A DNA stretch of 64,000 bases from Adineta ricciae (lineage: Eukaryota; Rotifera; Eurotatoria; Adinetida; Adinetidae), in contig CAJNOJ010000430.1 of assembly GCA_905250025.1 (NCBI GenBank), positions 1-64,000 on the forward strand, in the 5' to 3' direction. This document shows, one piece after another, positions 1 to 10,295 of this stretch. Numbering within the stretch: position 1 is the stretch's first letter; the number at the start of each line of letters is the position of its first letter. A model generated the notes under the pieces. It did not search any database. It saw nothing but the letters and a program-made list of their open reading frames with translations, and was not told the DNA's origin. The translations under genes and the position numbers were made by a program.

Positions 1-177
1 GACCTCCCCAACTTGCAACATAAATTGATCGACTATCATCATCAATATAGATGCCAATAGGGCTATGTAATCGATCTAAGTCATTTACTGCGCTAATAAT
101 AACTGGATTTGGTTTCCATTTTATTTTTATTCCGTAGTGTTTCGATGGATTTAAATTAGTTGGAGTAGGAAAATTTT
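1..177 (-). CDS. NHL-repeat protein, partial (one exon, runs off the window)
   Basis: Read on the minus strand, the open stretch from 177 down to 1 encodes a beta-propeller-like segment ending in the NHL signature SPIGIYIDDDSRSIYVASWG: a proline-glycine-aspartate turn followed by a 'sIYVAsw' strand. A polypyrimidine tract and AG lie just upstream (c178/t179), so this is an internal exon whose continuation lies left of the window. NHL blades usually mediate protein or RNA binding in secreted or TRIM-type proteins. Which kind this is cannot be told from one blade. It sits downstream of the DED gene on the same strand, with about 520 bases between them. The exon boundary and frame are seen; the family assignment rests on a short match. 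Confidence 0.5.
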
Positions 178-701
178 CTAAAAAAGAAAAGTCACATTTA
201 CTAATGTCTTCGATTGAGTGTGACATCTCGTGGATGAGATAAAGTAGACGAAAGAATACTTTTCTCATTCTCTTAGTTCTACTTAGAAGGCGAGTTCTAT
301 GTGTTAAGCTAAATTTTCGCGTTCTTCCTCACGTTTTTTAAGTCATGGTAATTGCATTGGCTTCGAAGACAGCTGATTGGACTGAAGAGAAACTTCGAAG
401 TTGTTTGGTATTCCTAGAGAACTCGTAAAATGGTCTGAAAATGTAGTATTTTCATTTGCCTTATCTAATAAAAAGAATACGCGTATATGCATCAATGTCC
501 ATGATTGTAAATAGTAAAATTTCGATAAATCTTTGACTGAATGTCAAACTAGTGCGACAAACTCATGTGCACATCTCTAATTTCTTCTAAAAACATTTCC
601 GTAAGGTTGAAATCGATTTTGTGATATTCGTATTTTACTTAATTTCCATTCTGAAAAAACTTCACTGAAATCAGACGGCATTCGTTATCCGTATCTGAAA
701 T
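178..701. other. Intergenic/intronic, no gene recognised
   Basis: This stretch of 524 bases between the NHL exon and the DED gene has no convincing coding segment on either strand. Part of it must be the intron or 5' side of the partial NHL gene and the 3' side of the DED gene. Confidence 0.5.
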
Positions 702-1523
702 CTAAAATGTGTGTACTGCTGCATAATTACCTTTTGTTTCAAGTTGTATTATTCGATTGTTTAATTGTTTGATTGTTTCAATATATTGATTATTATATGT
801 TTCCAAATGATTAATATAAATGAAATTCTTAATGATGAAAAATATCAATATTCCAAATCCAATGATTGTCAATAGAACGAATAAGAATAAATATCCCCAA
901 CGTATATTTATCGATCCCAATATTTTTGATCTCGAACTGAATTTATCTGTACTAAAAGTAACTATCGATTCTTGATTAATGTTTGTATTGTCTGTATTAA
1001 TCATTGTACTCGTTTCATCGTCAGTATTTTCCTGATTAATAACAGCTAATTGGAAGTTTTTTTTAACAATTTAACAATAGAAATGTATTTAATCACTTAC
1101 AGTCTTTTGCAGTAGAACTATCGTTTTCCAGATCCTCTAGAAGATGATTTATCAAAGGTGGCATTAACACAGATAAACTTTCGACTGATTGATTCGTTCT
1201 TTGAGAATGATTTTGTCTCCAATGTTCTACAAAATCTAATAACAAATTAATCAAAGATCAATCGAATTACCTCTTAATAATTTTACAGCATCAATACATT
1301 GAATTTCATCAAATGCATTGATTAAAAAAGTAATATCATTTTCATTAATTTTGTCTTGATCAAAAAGCGATTCCATCAAACTAAGAGTTCCACCAAGTGT
1401 TGGATCATCTCGAATTCGTCTTGGAACATCATTACCGAGATAAAAATGCAAACGCTTTCGATCATCATCCGACAGACGATCTTGTAATTTCAATATAATC
1501 GCACGTAAACGATGGCTATCCAT
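702..1523 (-). CDS. DED-like domain protein with a single membrane span, three exons
   Basis: Three exons splice in frame: 1523-1271, 1235-1101 and 1045-702, with GT-AG introns of 35 and 55 bases, both in phase 1. Together they give 243 residues. Residues about 1-84 form a six-helix-like segment starting MDSHRLRAIILKLQDRLSDD and ending with a 'DAVKLLRG' helix, the layout of a death-effector domain (hydrophobic helix pattern, charged helix 2, final D-x-x-x-L-L). A polar Ser/Asn/Gln linker follows. Exon 3 carries a strong membrane span (GYLFLFVLLTIIGFGILIFF) and then a short coiled coil of about 30 residues at the C-terminus. DEDs mediate homotypic contacts in apoptosis and NF-kB signalling; a membrane-anchored DED is unusual. 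An acceptor at 1554/1555 suggests an upstream 5' UTR exon; the start chosen is the first ATG after it. A second copy of exon 1 lies at 6917-7169. Confidence 0.7.
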
Positions 1524-1553
1524 CCATTCGTATTTTTTTTTATAAAATGCGAT

Positions 1554-3226
1554 CTGAAAGAGAATATTGAAATAGTGTATTTTCACCAAAATAAAAGTTT
1601 TGGTTGTCATAAAAGATTCTGGTAGTGAATATACTGAAGTTTATAGGATAATTCATGTTAATTTCAATAAATTGAGAGGAAAATTGTAAGACTATATTCC
1701 GAAAGAGAAAACTCCAGGTCAGAATTTATATTTGCCGATTTGTCACACATAGTTCTCTTCTCTGCTGGTTCGAAAAAGTGCAAATATTGTGTTGGAAAAC
1801 TGTTCAGTTAACCGCTAATTGAAAATAAGATTTGGAAAGCCGATTTTAACCAATAAAAACCAATTTTTAATAATCTTTCCGAATTTCGACAGTAAAATTC
1901 CATTTTTCTGTATGTGAGATTTGGTAAAACTGATTCCAATACAACCCTCCTCCCCTCTCGTACGGCACACGATAAATCAGAAAAACTGTGTGGACATCGC
2001 TCGATGAAAATTACCCGACACAGCTTTTTCGAAAGGAATCTTCATTGAAAAATTTTTCTTACTCACTTAACACTGTTGATAAACTAAAACTGCAAATACG
2101 ATAAATGCGAGAATCTTTCTTCAGATTCGGTTTAGTGTCGTTAATTAATGATAATAACAAATTCAAAATGTCAAGGAGAAATGCGTACATGTTTTTATAT
2201 TGATCAGTAAAGAAAGAAAGGGAGAGAGAGTGAAATATAAATACGATACCGATTTTTTTTATGAAGATAACGAATGTTTACATAGTTGAAAGTGATCACA
2301 TGTCGTGGTCGATGATGAGAATGAGAATAAAAAAGGAAAGAAAATATAACATGGATGCACATACAATAAATAATCAAACGAAAATAATAAATCATGTCGT
2401 TCTTTTTTTCTTTTATTAATCAGACGGAACCGCCGATTATGGAAAAAAAAACAACGATAATTGATGGTTGGGTTTCAATCAGTAAATATTCATAATTAAA
2501 TACAAAAGAGAAAACAACAAAGTACGCATTAGTATCATTACAGTTCTTGATTCTTTTTCATATGAAGAAGCAGCTCTTCTATAATTTTTTGTTATTAAAA
2601 ATCAGTCGATTGATAGATTGAATCTAACTGATAAAGTTATGATACAAATTCTCAATATAGCTTAAACATTTGTTATTACGAATGTTGAATAATTTTCACA
2701 ACAAAGATGTGTTATATTCAATTTCAAATCTTGATCTTTTACTAGGAGCGATCTATTATCAAACTGAGCAACGAAGTAACAGCTTCAACTTAGTATCAAT
2801 TTAACGAATCGAAAATGATGAAATATATAGCGGGACAAATGAAAATTGCGTGTCAGTCAATCTATATAAATGCTTATCTTTTTGTTCCATCGAATGCCAT
2901 TAATTAGGATCTAATATGGCCTAAACATACTTCAGTATGGAGATCGAATGATATCCTCGACTATGAGACTTTAACACCTAACAACTTCTCATATAGTGCC
3001 ACATAGAGTTATTTTTAGAAGAAAACGACATCGCAAAATACTTTTCTAACTATCTGCTAATCTTAGTAGTCGATTTTTATCTTCAATTATTTCTGAGTGA
3101 TGAATATTGTAAATCGGAGGATTTTTTTTCATACATAATCTTTGACGTGCAACAAATCATCAAATGACCCACTCGATGACTCGAAAAAGAATTACTGTTG
3201 AACATAAAATAAAAACACTCGTTTTA
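1554..3226. other. Non-coding region upstream of the DED gene, duplicated at 7200-8784
   Basis: About 1.6 kb with no supported gene. It contains a GA-rich tract near 2210-2230 and several chance ORFs with low-complexity translations. The whole stretch to about 3138 is matched, with scattered substitutions and small indels, by 7200-8784. That shows it belongs to the duplicated or allelic block and carries no conserved reading frame. It presumably contains the promoter and 5' UTR exon of the DED gene. Confidence 0.5.
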
Positions 3227-3688
3227 TTATTTCTCCATTTCCTCTGCAATTTTACGAGTATTTCCCAAATAAATTTCAAAAGTTTCTGTTTGGTATTCTT
3301 CTTCGTAACTGCTTTTTCCTGCAGAACATCCATCAAATAAGAATGATTCTGTAGTATACGTATAACGTATAGTTCCTGTTCCTTTTTCGTATTCAATGCA
3401 CGCTTTCCATCCATCTTGAATTGTAATTGTCACCGATTCTTCATGTGACATTGACGACGCAATATTAAGTTCAATATTAAAAGCTGTACACAATGCTTTG
3501 ATTGGTAATTCGACATTGGTAGATATTCCAAAAGATTTGCTACGACCAACTGTATAACCAATGCTTCTTGTGTCATCACCCGGTCCAGAATTTTCATGCC
3601 ACGGTGTTCTCAATGTGTGAACTTGTTTATCAATAACTTCAGCTTTAGTCAACTCTTTTTTTCTTTTAACCACTCCGAAGTCGTCCAT
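3227..3688 (-). CDS. Small beta-rich protein of unknown function (153 residues)
   Basis: The frame runs from ATG at 3688 to the stop at 3227. The start follows a good acceptor-like sequence ending in AG, so a 5' exon or UTR intron is likely, and the longer open frame upstream is probably fortuitous. The protein begins with a charged segment, then has alternating polar/non-polar strands ('IGYTVGRSKSFGIST', 'ESVTITIQDGWKACIEYEKG', 'GTIRYTYTTESFLF') and a Lys/Glu-rich end. There is no signal peptide and no membrane span. The Ser/Thr-rich alternating pattern and the 'gYtvGrskSFGist' turn recall aerolysin/ETX-MTX2-like beta folds, but no diagnostic motif settles this; it may be an unrelated beta-sandwich. 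No counterpart appears in the second copy of the block, because an N junction falls there (8785). Confidence 0.45.
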   Translation of the reverse strand: MDDFGVVKRKKELTKAEVIDKQVHTLRTPWHENSGPGDDTRSIGYTVGRSKSFGISTNVELPIKALCTAFNIELNIASSMSHEESVTITIQDGWKACIEYEKGTGTIRYTYTTESFLFDGCSAGKSSYEEEYQTETFEIYLGNTRKIAEEMEK

Positions 3689-4394
3689 CTTGCGATATAA
3701 AAACCAATGTAAAAAAAACACTTTTACAACAATCTTGTGTAATATAATATGTAGACAAAGCAAGCAATGACAACAAAAAGGTAACATTAGAACATACGAA
3801 AGACATAAAGATATTGACGTACACACACGACCTGTCAATAAATAATAGTTTGATATATGCTGTAGTGTAATAACAAAATATAGAGGAAAGTAGTTTCAAC
3901 TATTTTTTTCAAGATTCAAAGTACAAATGAAGTGTTTTGTTCTTTTATACGGTGTTTAAGTAAAGTTATATTTGAAATAATTGATTAAAACTGAGAGATT
4001 AAATGACGTCAATCGAGATTTATATTCATACTTTCAAAAACAAGAATTTTCAAAATCTAATTAGAATCTTTTTTTGTAAAATTCAAAGAATAGATGTTGA
4101 TCAAATCAGTTCTTGTAGCGACACACAATCAAAATTACACTCGATTTCTGACAAAACACATTTAAATGTATTTCACATGAAAAATATGATGTGTGTATAA
4201 ACATAAGATACTTTCACTTTAACTGCATTTCACTTGTTTCTTCTGCTTGAATATCTGAATTTGAAAAGAATTTGTTCTCCGTATACAAATATAACAATAT
4301 TTTATTAAGAAGGAACGAAACTACATACATTGACATACAAAGCGAGAAGAAAATCTTATTCACAAATCAATCGAATTTGAATAAGACAACGACA
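3689..4394. other. Intergenic, nothing recognised
   Basis: AT-rich DNA upstream of the beta-rich protein gene. The short ORFs (for example 4003-4200) have no composition or motif suggesting a gene. Unlike the flanks, this stretch has no match in the second copy of the block. Confidence 0.4.
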
Positions 4395-4985
4395 CGTCAT
4401 ATTTCGAAATGTCCCTTCAAGGGACATTGAATTAATCGCGTTAGAACAGAGGAGTTAAGCTGTATTCGTGAAAACTATTGTTTTTCTGAACAAAGACAGC
4501 CAAGATGAATGTATGACGGAGGAAAATCACGCCAAAACAGTTCTCGCGAACTTCGACATAGCTTCGAGTGCGAGTCTATTTTGAAGTAAAATTGGGTGCG
4601 CGGATATTTCTATATCTTGACATATACAATACAGATTTTGAGTAATATCATGAGAAACAATCGTAAACTGTAATATAAAACAACTTTGCACATTTTTTAC
4701 TATTATAACAAGTACCGTTTTAGAGGCATTTCTTGCTCAATCAACCATCGAAGGTACCTCGAAATATCACGAGAATAAACTCACGGTGGTCCTGAACCAT
4801 GTAACATGGCCACCCAAGCGGAGAGTTATTAGAATCACACTTCACCCAGACCGTCTGGGTGGAAAACATCTTTAATACCACCCAGCGGTTTTGAGCGTGA
4901 TATATGCATATTCATAGCCCAGAACCTCCATTTATATGATGATTTCGTTCCCTGCATTCAAAAAGTTCCCTTCGGTTTTTAATAG
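4395..4985. mobile_element. Degenerate piggyBac-like MITE (older copy)
   Basis: About 590 bases closely matching the clean element at 8923-9567. The interior is shared (internal palindrome ATGTCCCTTCAAGGGACAT near the left end; 'cacccagaccgtctggg' near the right). The terminal repeats are eroded: the left end no longer has the CCCTTAAAAACCGA terminus, and the right end reads TCGGTTTTTAATAG followed by TTAA at 4986-4989. No transposase frame is present, so it is non-autonomous. The right flank is homologous to that of the other copy, so both descend from one insertion. The left flank is not, so homology between the two copies breaks at the element's left edge. The left boundary given is approximate. 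Confidence 0.6.
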
Positions 4986-4989
4986 TTAA

Positions 4990-5740
4990 ACTTGAATACA
5001 GACGTTGAATTCCAAATGGTAAACCCAAACTAAGAATTCTGAAATATCGAAGAGTATTAACATTTCTCTCTATTTGAATCCAGAAAGAAGAAAATTTATT
5101 TGAATCAATAACATTCGATAAGATAATGATCGTTCTGTTGCATCGCATTCTTTCGATTTTCAGAAGTCATTCCGGAACGAATGATTCATATACCAAAAAT
5201 AGCGAGAAATATATCTCCATGATGATTCATCCGTATTGTTACATCATTTTAAGAATATCTCAATTCACTATTATTTGATATTATTTTCCTTAAATATAAA
5301 TAGAAATCTTTTGAAAATAATGTACATTTGTTGTTCACAATGATTCTGATTCATTATCTTTCTTTATTAGGAATTTGTTTTATATTTGGAATCAAAATTA
5401 AAATAATTTAGATTTATTAAATCATCACTTTTCGTCTTTAAGAGTAAAACAGAGTCAAACATTATAGAAAAATACCTTTAAAGACGTAATTAAATTCTCC
5501 GTCGATCTTAACGAAAAGACAAACGTGAAATTATCATTTCTGAATTCTCCAAGATATGAATTCTGCGAAAAAAATACTCTTTTCTTGTCGACGAATTGTT
5601 ATTTGATGATATTTCCAACATAAAGTATCAAAGAAAACAAATATAAAGATAAAAGAACTTCATTTCTTTTCATATTTTACATCGTTCGATTGTTGTAGGT
5701 AATTTATATTTTAAAAAACAACACAAAGACACAAAAAACA
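4990..5740. other. 5' region of the ART-TPR gene, copy A
   Basis: About 750 bases matched by 9572-10295. It has no supported gene. A minus-strand open frame in the other copy (9568-9837) is interrupted here, which argues against a conserved protein. A pyrimidine-rich stretch ending in TTGTAG shortly before the ATG suggests a 5' UTR intron. Confidence 0.4.
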
Positions 5741-6880
5741 ATGGCAACTTCTCTCGAACATTCTCAAATAATTCTTCCAATTTCATCTAAAACGATACAA
5801 ACATTTGGAACAATAAATCAATATAAAATTCCAACTTTTCTTCTTATTTGGCTCGATCAAAGTATTGATGAAGTTCATAATAACGATTCTCGTCATACAT
5901 TAAAACAATTACGTCAAGTAATTCACGTTGTACATACATTTACAAATGTGAAACAATGTGTCGATTTTCTTAATAATATCAAAGAAGAAATAAAGATCAT
6001 TTTAATCTCTTCTGGTGCATTTGGTCAAATAATTGTAGAGAATATACATAATATGACACAAGTCAATGCTATTTGTATATATTGTGCAAATAAAAATAAA
6101 CACGAAAAATGGGTTCAAAAATGGACAAAAGTGAAAGGAGTTTTTACAAATATTCTGCATATTTGTGAAGTAATCAAACAGATCGTTAAACAAAATGATC
6201 AAAATTTCATATCGATGAGATTTATTTCTGCGAATGAAGAAATCTTAAAGCAAAAATTAGATCAATCATTCATGTTTACTCAAATTCTCAAAGAAATTCT
6301 CTTAACTATCGATTATAAGCCAATACATTTTGAAGAATTTCTCAAATATTTTCGTGAAGAATTTGTCAATAATTCAATTGAATTAGCAAATCTTGATAAA
6401 TTAGAAAGAGAATATCGTCGTGAGGAATGTATTAAATGGTATACATTTCATTCTTTTCTTTATTCAATGCTTAACCATGCATTACGTTTCATGGAAATCA
6501 ATTTAATTCTTAAAATGGGTTTCTACATTCGTGATCTTCACAAACATATCGAACAACTTCATTCCGAACAATTTCCCAAAAAGAACATTTCAATGAAATT
6601 TACTGTTTATCGTGGTCAACTTCTCTCTCAAACAGATTTTCATCAATTGAAGGAAAATATCGGTGGACTCATTTCATTTAATAACTTTTTATCAACCAGT
6701 AAAGATCGTCAGATTTCCTTAGATTTTGCTTGTTCAATTGCTAAGCCGTCTGACATGGTCGGTATTCTTTTTATTATAGAAATTGATCCTTCAATACGAT
6801 CAACTCCTTTTGCCAATATTCAACATTGTAGTCATTATCATAACGAAGAAGAAGTTCTCTTCTCGATGAATTCGGTATTT
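5741..6880 (+). CDS. ART-TPR protein, copy A, truncated at an N (N-terminal 380 residues)
   Basis: The frame opens with ATGGCAACTTCTCTCGAACA and is co-linear with the intact gene at 10296-14150, differing by scattered substitutions and a one-residue indel near residue 86. It covers the complete ADP-ribosyltransferase-like domain. The R-S-E style elements are visible: 'VYRGQ' (arginine), 'FLSTS' and 'EEEVLF' (Glu-x-Glu). After 'SMNSVF' the sequence hits an N and switches to unrelated DNA, so the linker and TPR half are missing. The open frame that continues to 6967 past the N is fortuitous. The break is at an assembly junction, so this is better seen as an incomplete allele than a biological truncation. 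Confidence 0.85.
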
Positions 6881-6881
6881 N
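6881..6881. other. Single-N contig junction
   Basis: One undetermined base separates the ART coding sequence from intron 1 of a second copy of the DED gene. Sequence on the two sides belongs to different genes on different strands, as expected for joined contigs. Confidence 0.85.
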
Positions 6882-6916
6882 CTAATAACAAATTAATCAA
6901 AGTTCAATCGAATTAC

Positions 6917-7169
6917 CTCTCAATAATTTTACAGCATCAATACATTGAATTTCATCAAATGCATTGATTAAAAAAGTAATATCATTTTCATTAATTTTAT
7001 CTTGATCAAAAAGTGATTCCATCAAACTAAGAGTTCCACCAAGTGTTGGATCATCTCGAATTCGTCTTGGAACATCATTACCGAGATAAAAATGCAAACG
7101 TTTTCGATCATCATCCGACAGACGATCTTGTAATTTCAATATAATCGCACGTAAACGATGACTATCCAT
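6917..7169 (-). CDS. DED-like domain exon 1, second copy, rest missing
   Basis: This exon has the same length (253 bases, phase 1 end, donor GTAATTCG) as exon 1 of the gene at 702-1523 and encodes an almost identical DED-like domain beginning MDSHRLRAIILKLQ. Differences are mostly synonymous, suggesting constraint on the domain. Only part of intron 1 remains before the N at 6881; the linker and membrane exons are absent because the contig ends. The upstream acceptor (ctctttcag) is also kept. Confidence 0.7.
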
Positions 7170-7199
7170 CAATTCGTATTTTTTATAAAATACAATCTG

Positions 7200-8784
7200 A
7201 AAGAGAATATTGAAATAGTGTATTTTCACAAAAATAAAAGTTTTAGTTATCATAATAGATTCTGGTAGTGAATATACTAAAGTGTATAGGACAATTCGTG
7301 TTAATTTCAATAAATTGTGAGGGAAATTGTAAGACTATATTCCGAAAGAGAAAACTCTAGGTCAAAATTTATATTTGCCGATTTGTCACACATAGTTCTC
7401 TTCTCTGTTGGTTCGAAAAAGTACAAATATTGTGTCGAAGAACTGTTCGGTCAGCCACTAATTGAAAAAAAGATTTAGAAAGCCTATTTTAGCCAATAAA
7501 AATGAACTGTTAATAATCTTTTCGAATTTTGACCGTAAAATTGTAATTTTCTGTATGTGAGATCTGGTAAAACTAATTCCAATACAACTCCTCTCCCTTC
7601 TCGTACGATACACGATAAATCAGAGAAGCTGTGTGAACATCACTCGGTGGAAATTGTCCGAAACGGCTTTTTCGAAAGAAATCTTCATTGAAAAATCTTT
7701 CTTACTCACTTAAAACTGTTGATAAACTAAAACTGCAAATACGATAAATCCGAGAATCTTTCTTCAGATTCGATTTAGTGTCATTAATTAATGATAATAA
7801 CGAATTCAAAATGTCAAGGAAAAATGCGTACATGTTTTTATATTGATCAGTAAAGAAAGAAAGAGAGAGAGAGAGTGAAATGTAAATACGATACCGGTTT
7901 TTTTTTATGAAGATAACGAATGTTTACATAGTTGAAAGTGATCACATGTCGTGTTCGATGATAGAGAATGAGAATAAAAAAGGAAAGAAAATACAATATG
8001 GATGCACATACAATAAATAGTCAAACGAAAATAATAAATTATGTCGCTCTTTTTTTTTCCATAAATTACACAGAACCACCGATTATGGGAAAAAACCACG
8101 GCAATTGATGGTTGAGTTTGAATCAATAAATATTCCTAATTAAATATAAAAGAGAAAACAACAAAGTACGCATTAGTATCATTTACAGTTCTTGATTCTT
8201 TTTCATATGAAGAAGCAGCTCTTCTATAATTTTTTGTTATTAAAAATCAGTCGATTGATAGGTTGAATCTAACTGATAAAGTTATGATACAAATTGTCAA
8301 TATAGCTTAAACATTTGTTATTACGAATGTTGAATCATTTTCACAACAAAGATGTATTATATTCAATTCCAAATCTTGATCTTTTACTAGGAACGATCTA
8401 TTATCAAACTGAGCAAAGAAGGAACATCTTCAACTGAGTATCAATTCACGAACCAAAAATGACGAAAAATATAGCGGGACAAATAAAAATTGCATGTCAA
8501 TCAATCTATATAAATGCTTATCTTTTTCTTCCATCGAATACCATTAATTAGGATCTAACGGCCTAAACATACTTCAGTAAGATAGTAGATGAAGATCGAA
8601 TAATATCCTCGGCTATGAGACTTTAACGCTCAACAATTTCCCATATAGTGACGCATAAAGTCATCTTTAGAAGAAACCGGCATTGCAAAACATTTTTCTA
8701 CCTATCCGCTAATGTTAGTAGTCGATGTTTATCTTCAATTATTTCTGAGTGATGAATATTGTAAATCGAAGGACTTTTTTTCGT
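7200..8784. other. Non-coding block homologous to 1554-3138
   Basis: This is the upstream region of the second DED copy. It contains a GA microsatellite near 7859-7876 that is slightly longer than in the first copy. The ORFs at 7905-8126 and 8698-8950 read through low-complexity DNA and are not shared as frames with the first copy. It ends at an N (8785), after which the flanks of the two copies no longer match until the MITE. Confidence 0.5.
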
Positions 8785-8785
8785 N
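8785..8785. other. Single-N contig junction
   Basis: At this N the match to 1554-3138 ends. The region equivalent to 3140-4394, with the beta-rich protein gene, is skipped, consistent with a contig join. Confidence 0.75.
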
Positions 8786-8922
8786 ATATTTTGAAATGTC
8801 CAACGATATGTTGAGCCAGTTAGTGTATATAAATAAAATGAAATACAATGAAAAAAATCTATAGCAAATAAAATAAAAGAATAAAACAAATATTCGATAA
8901 TTATACGAGATTCTTATGTTAA

Positions 8923-9567
8923 CCCTTAAAAACCGAGATGTCCCTTTCAAGGGACATTGAATTAATCACGGTAGAATAGAGGAGTTAAGTTGTATTCATG
9001 AAAACTATTGTTTTCCTGAACAAAGACAGTCAAGATGAATGTGTGATGGAGGAAAATCACGCCAAAATAGTTCTCGTGAACTTCGACATAGCTTCCAGTG
9101 CGAGTCTGTTTTTAAGTAAAATTGGGTGCGCGAATATTTCTATATCTTGACATATACAATACAGATTTTGAGTAATATCATGAGAAACAATCGTAAACTG
9201 TAATATAAAACAACTTTGCACATTTTTTACTATTATAACAAGTCATTGTGACGTGGTAAAAAGTAACGTTTTAGAGGCATTTTTAGCATAGTAACCTAGG
9301 AAATTGTAAATTTTTTGCTCAGTCAATAATCGCGGATACCTCAAAATATCACGAGAATAAACTCACGGTGGTCCTGAACCATGTTACATGGCCACCCAAG
9401 CGGAGAGTTATTAGAATCATACTTCACCCAGACCGTCTGGGCGGAAAACATTTTTAATGCCACCCAGCGTTTTTGAGCATGATATATGCATATTCATACT
9501 CCAGAACCTCGATTTATATGATGATTTCGTCCCCTACATTCAAAAAGTTCCCTTCGGTTTTTAAGGG
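8923..9567. mobile_element. piggyBac-like MITE with intact TTAA target duplication
   Basis: A 645-base element flanked by TTAA on both sides (8919-8922 and 9568-9571). Its ends are perfect inverted repeats: CCCTTAAAAACCGA at the left and TCGGTTTTTAAGGG at the right. CCC termini plus TTAA duplication are the hallmark of piggyBac-superfamily insertions. A second palindrome (ATGTCCCTTTCAAGGGACAT) lies just inside the left end. No transposase frame exists, so mobilisation would need an enzyme from elsewhere. The older copy is at 4395-4985. Confidence 0.75.
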
Positions 9568-9571
9568 TTAA

Positions 9572-10295
9572 ACTTGTATATAGACGTTGAATTCCAAATG
9601 GTAAATCCAAACTAAGAATTCTGAATATCGAAGAGTATCAATATTTCTTTCTATTTGAATCAATAACATTCCGATAAGATAATGATCGTTCTGTTGCATC
9701 GTATTCTTTCGATTTTCAGAAGTCATTCCAGAACGAATTATTAATATATCAAAAATAGCGAGAAATACATCTCCATGATGATTAATCTGTATTGTTATAT
9801 CATTTAAAGAATATCTCAATTCACTATTATTTGACATTATTTTTCTTAAATATAAATAGAAATCTTTTGAAAATAATGTACATTTGTTGTTAACAATGAT
9901 TCTGATTCATTATCTTTCTTTCTTTCTTATGAATTTATTTTATATTTGGAATCAAAAAATTAAAATAATTTAGATTTATTAAATCGTCACTTTTCAAATT
10001 GAAGAGTACAGAGTCAAACATTAGAAAAATACCTTTAAACACGTAATTAAATTCTCCGTCGATCTTAACGAAAAGACAAACGTGAAATTGTCATTTCTGA
10101 ATTCTTCAAGATATTAATTCGGCGAAAAAATACGCTTTTCTTGTCGCCGAATTGTTATTTGATGATATCTCCAACATAAAGTATCAAAGAAAACAAATAT
10201 AAAGATAAAAAACTTCATTTCTTTTCATATTTTACATCGTTCGATTGTTGTAGATAATTTATATTTTAAAATCAACACAAAGACACAAAAAAACA
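9572..10295. other. 5' region of the intact ART-TPR gene
   Basis: The sequence between the MITE and the ATG at 10296 holds no firmly supported gene. A minus-strand frame of about 89 codons (9837 down to 9568) reaches the MITE edge but is broken in the homologous copy A, so it is not counted as a gene. A pyrimidine-rich stretch ending TTGTTGTAG about 40 bases before the ATG could be the acceptor of a 5' UTR intron. Confidence 0.4.

Noticed and set aside
6881-6967. Extension of the copy A ART frame to 408 codons
   Set aside because: The last 29 codons lie beyond an N in DNA that is the minus-strand DED exon, so the extension is an artefact.
9568-9837. Minus-strand ORF of 89 codons upstream of the ART-TPR gene
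   Set aside because: The homologous stretch in copy A (about 5000-5280) carries stops and shifts in this frame, and the ORF end coincides with the MITE's TTAA.
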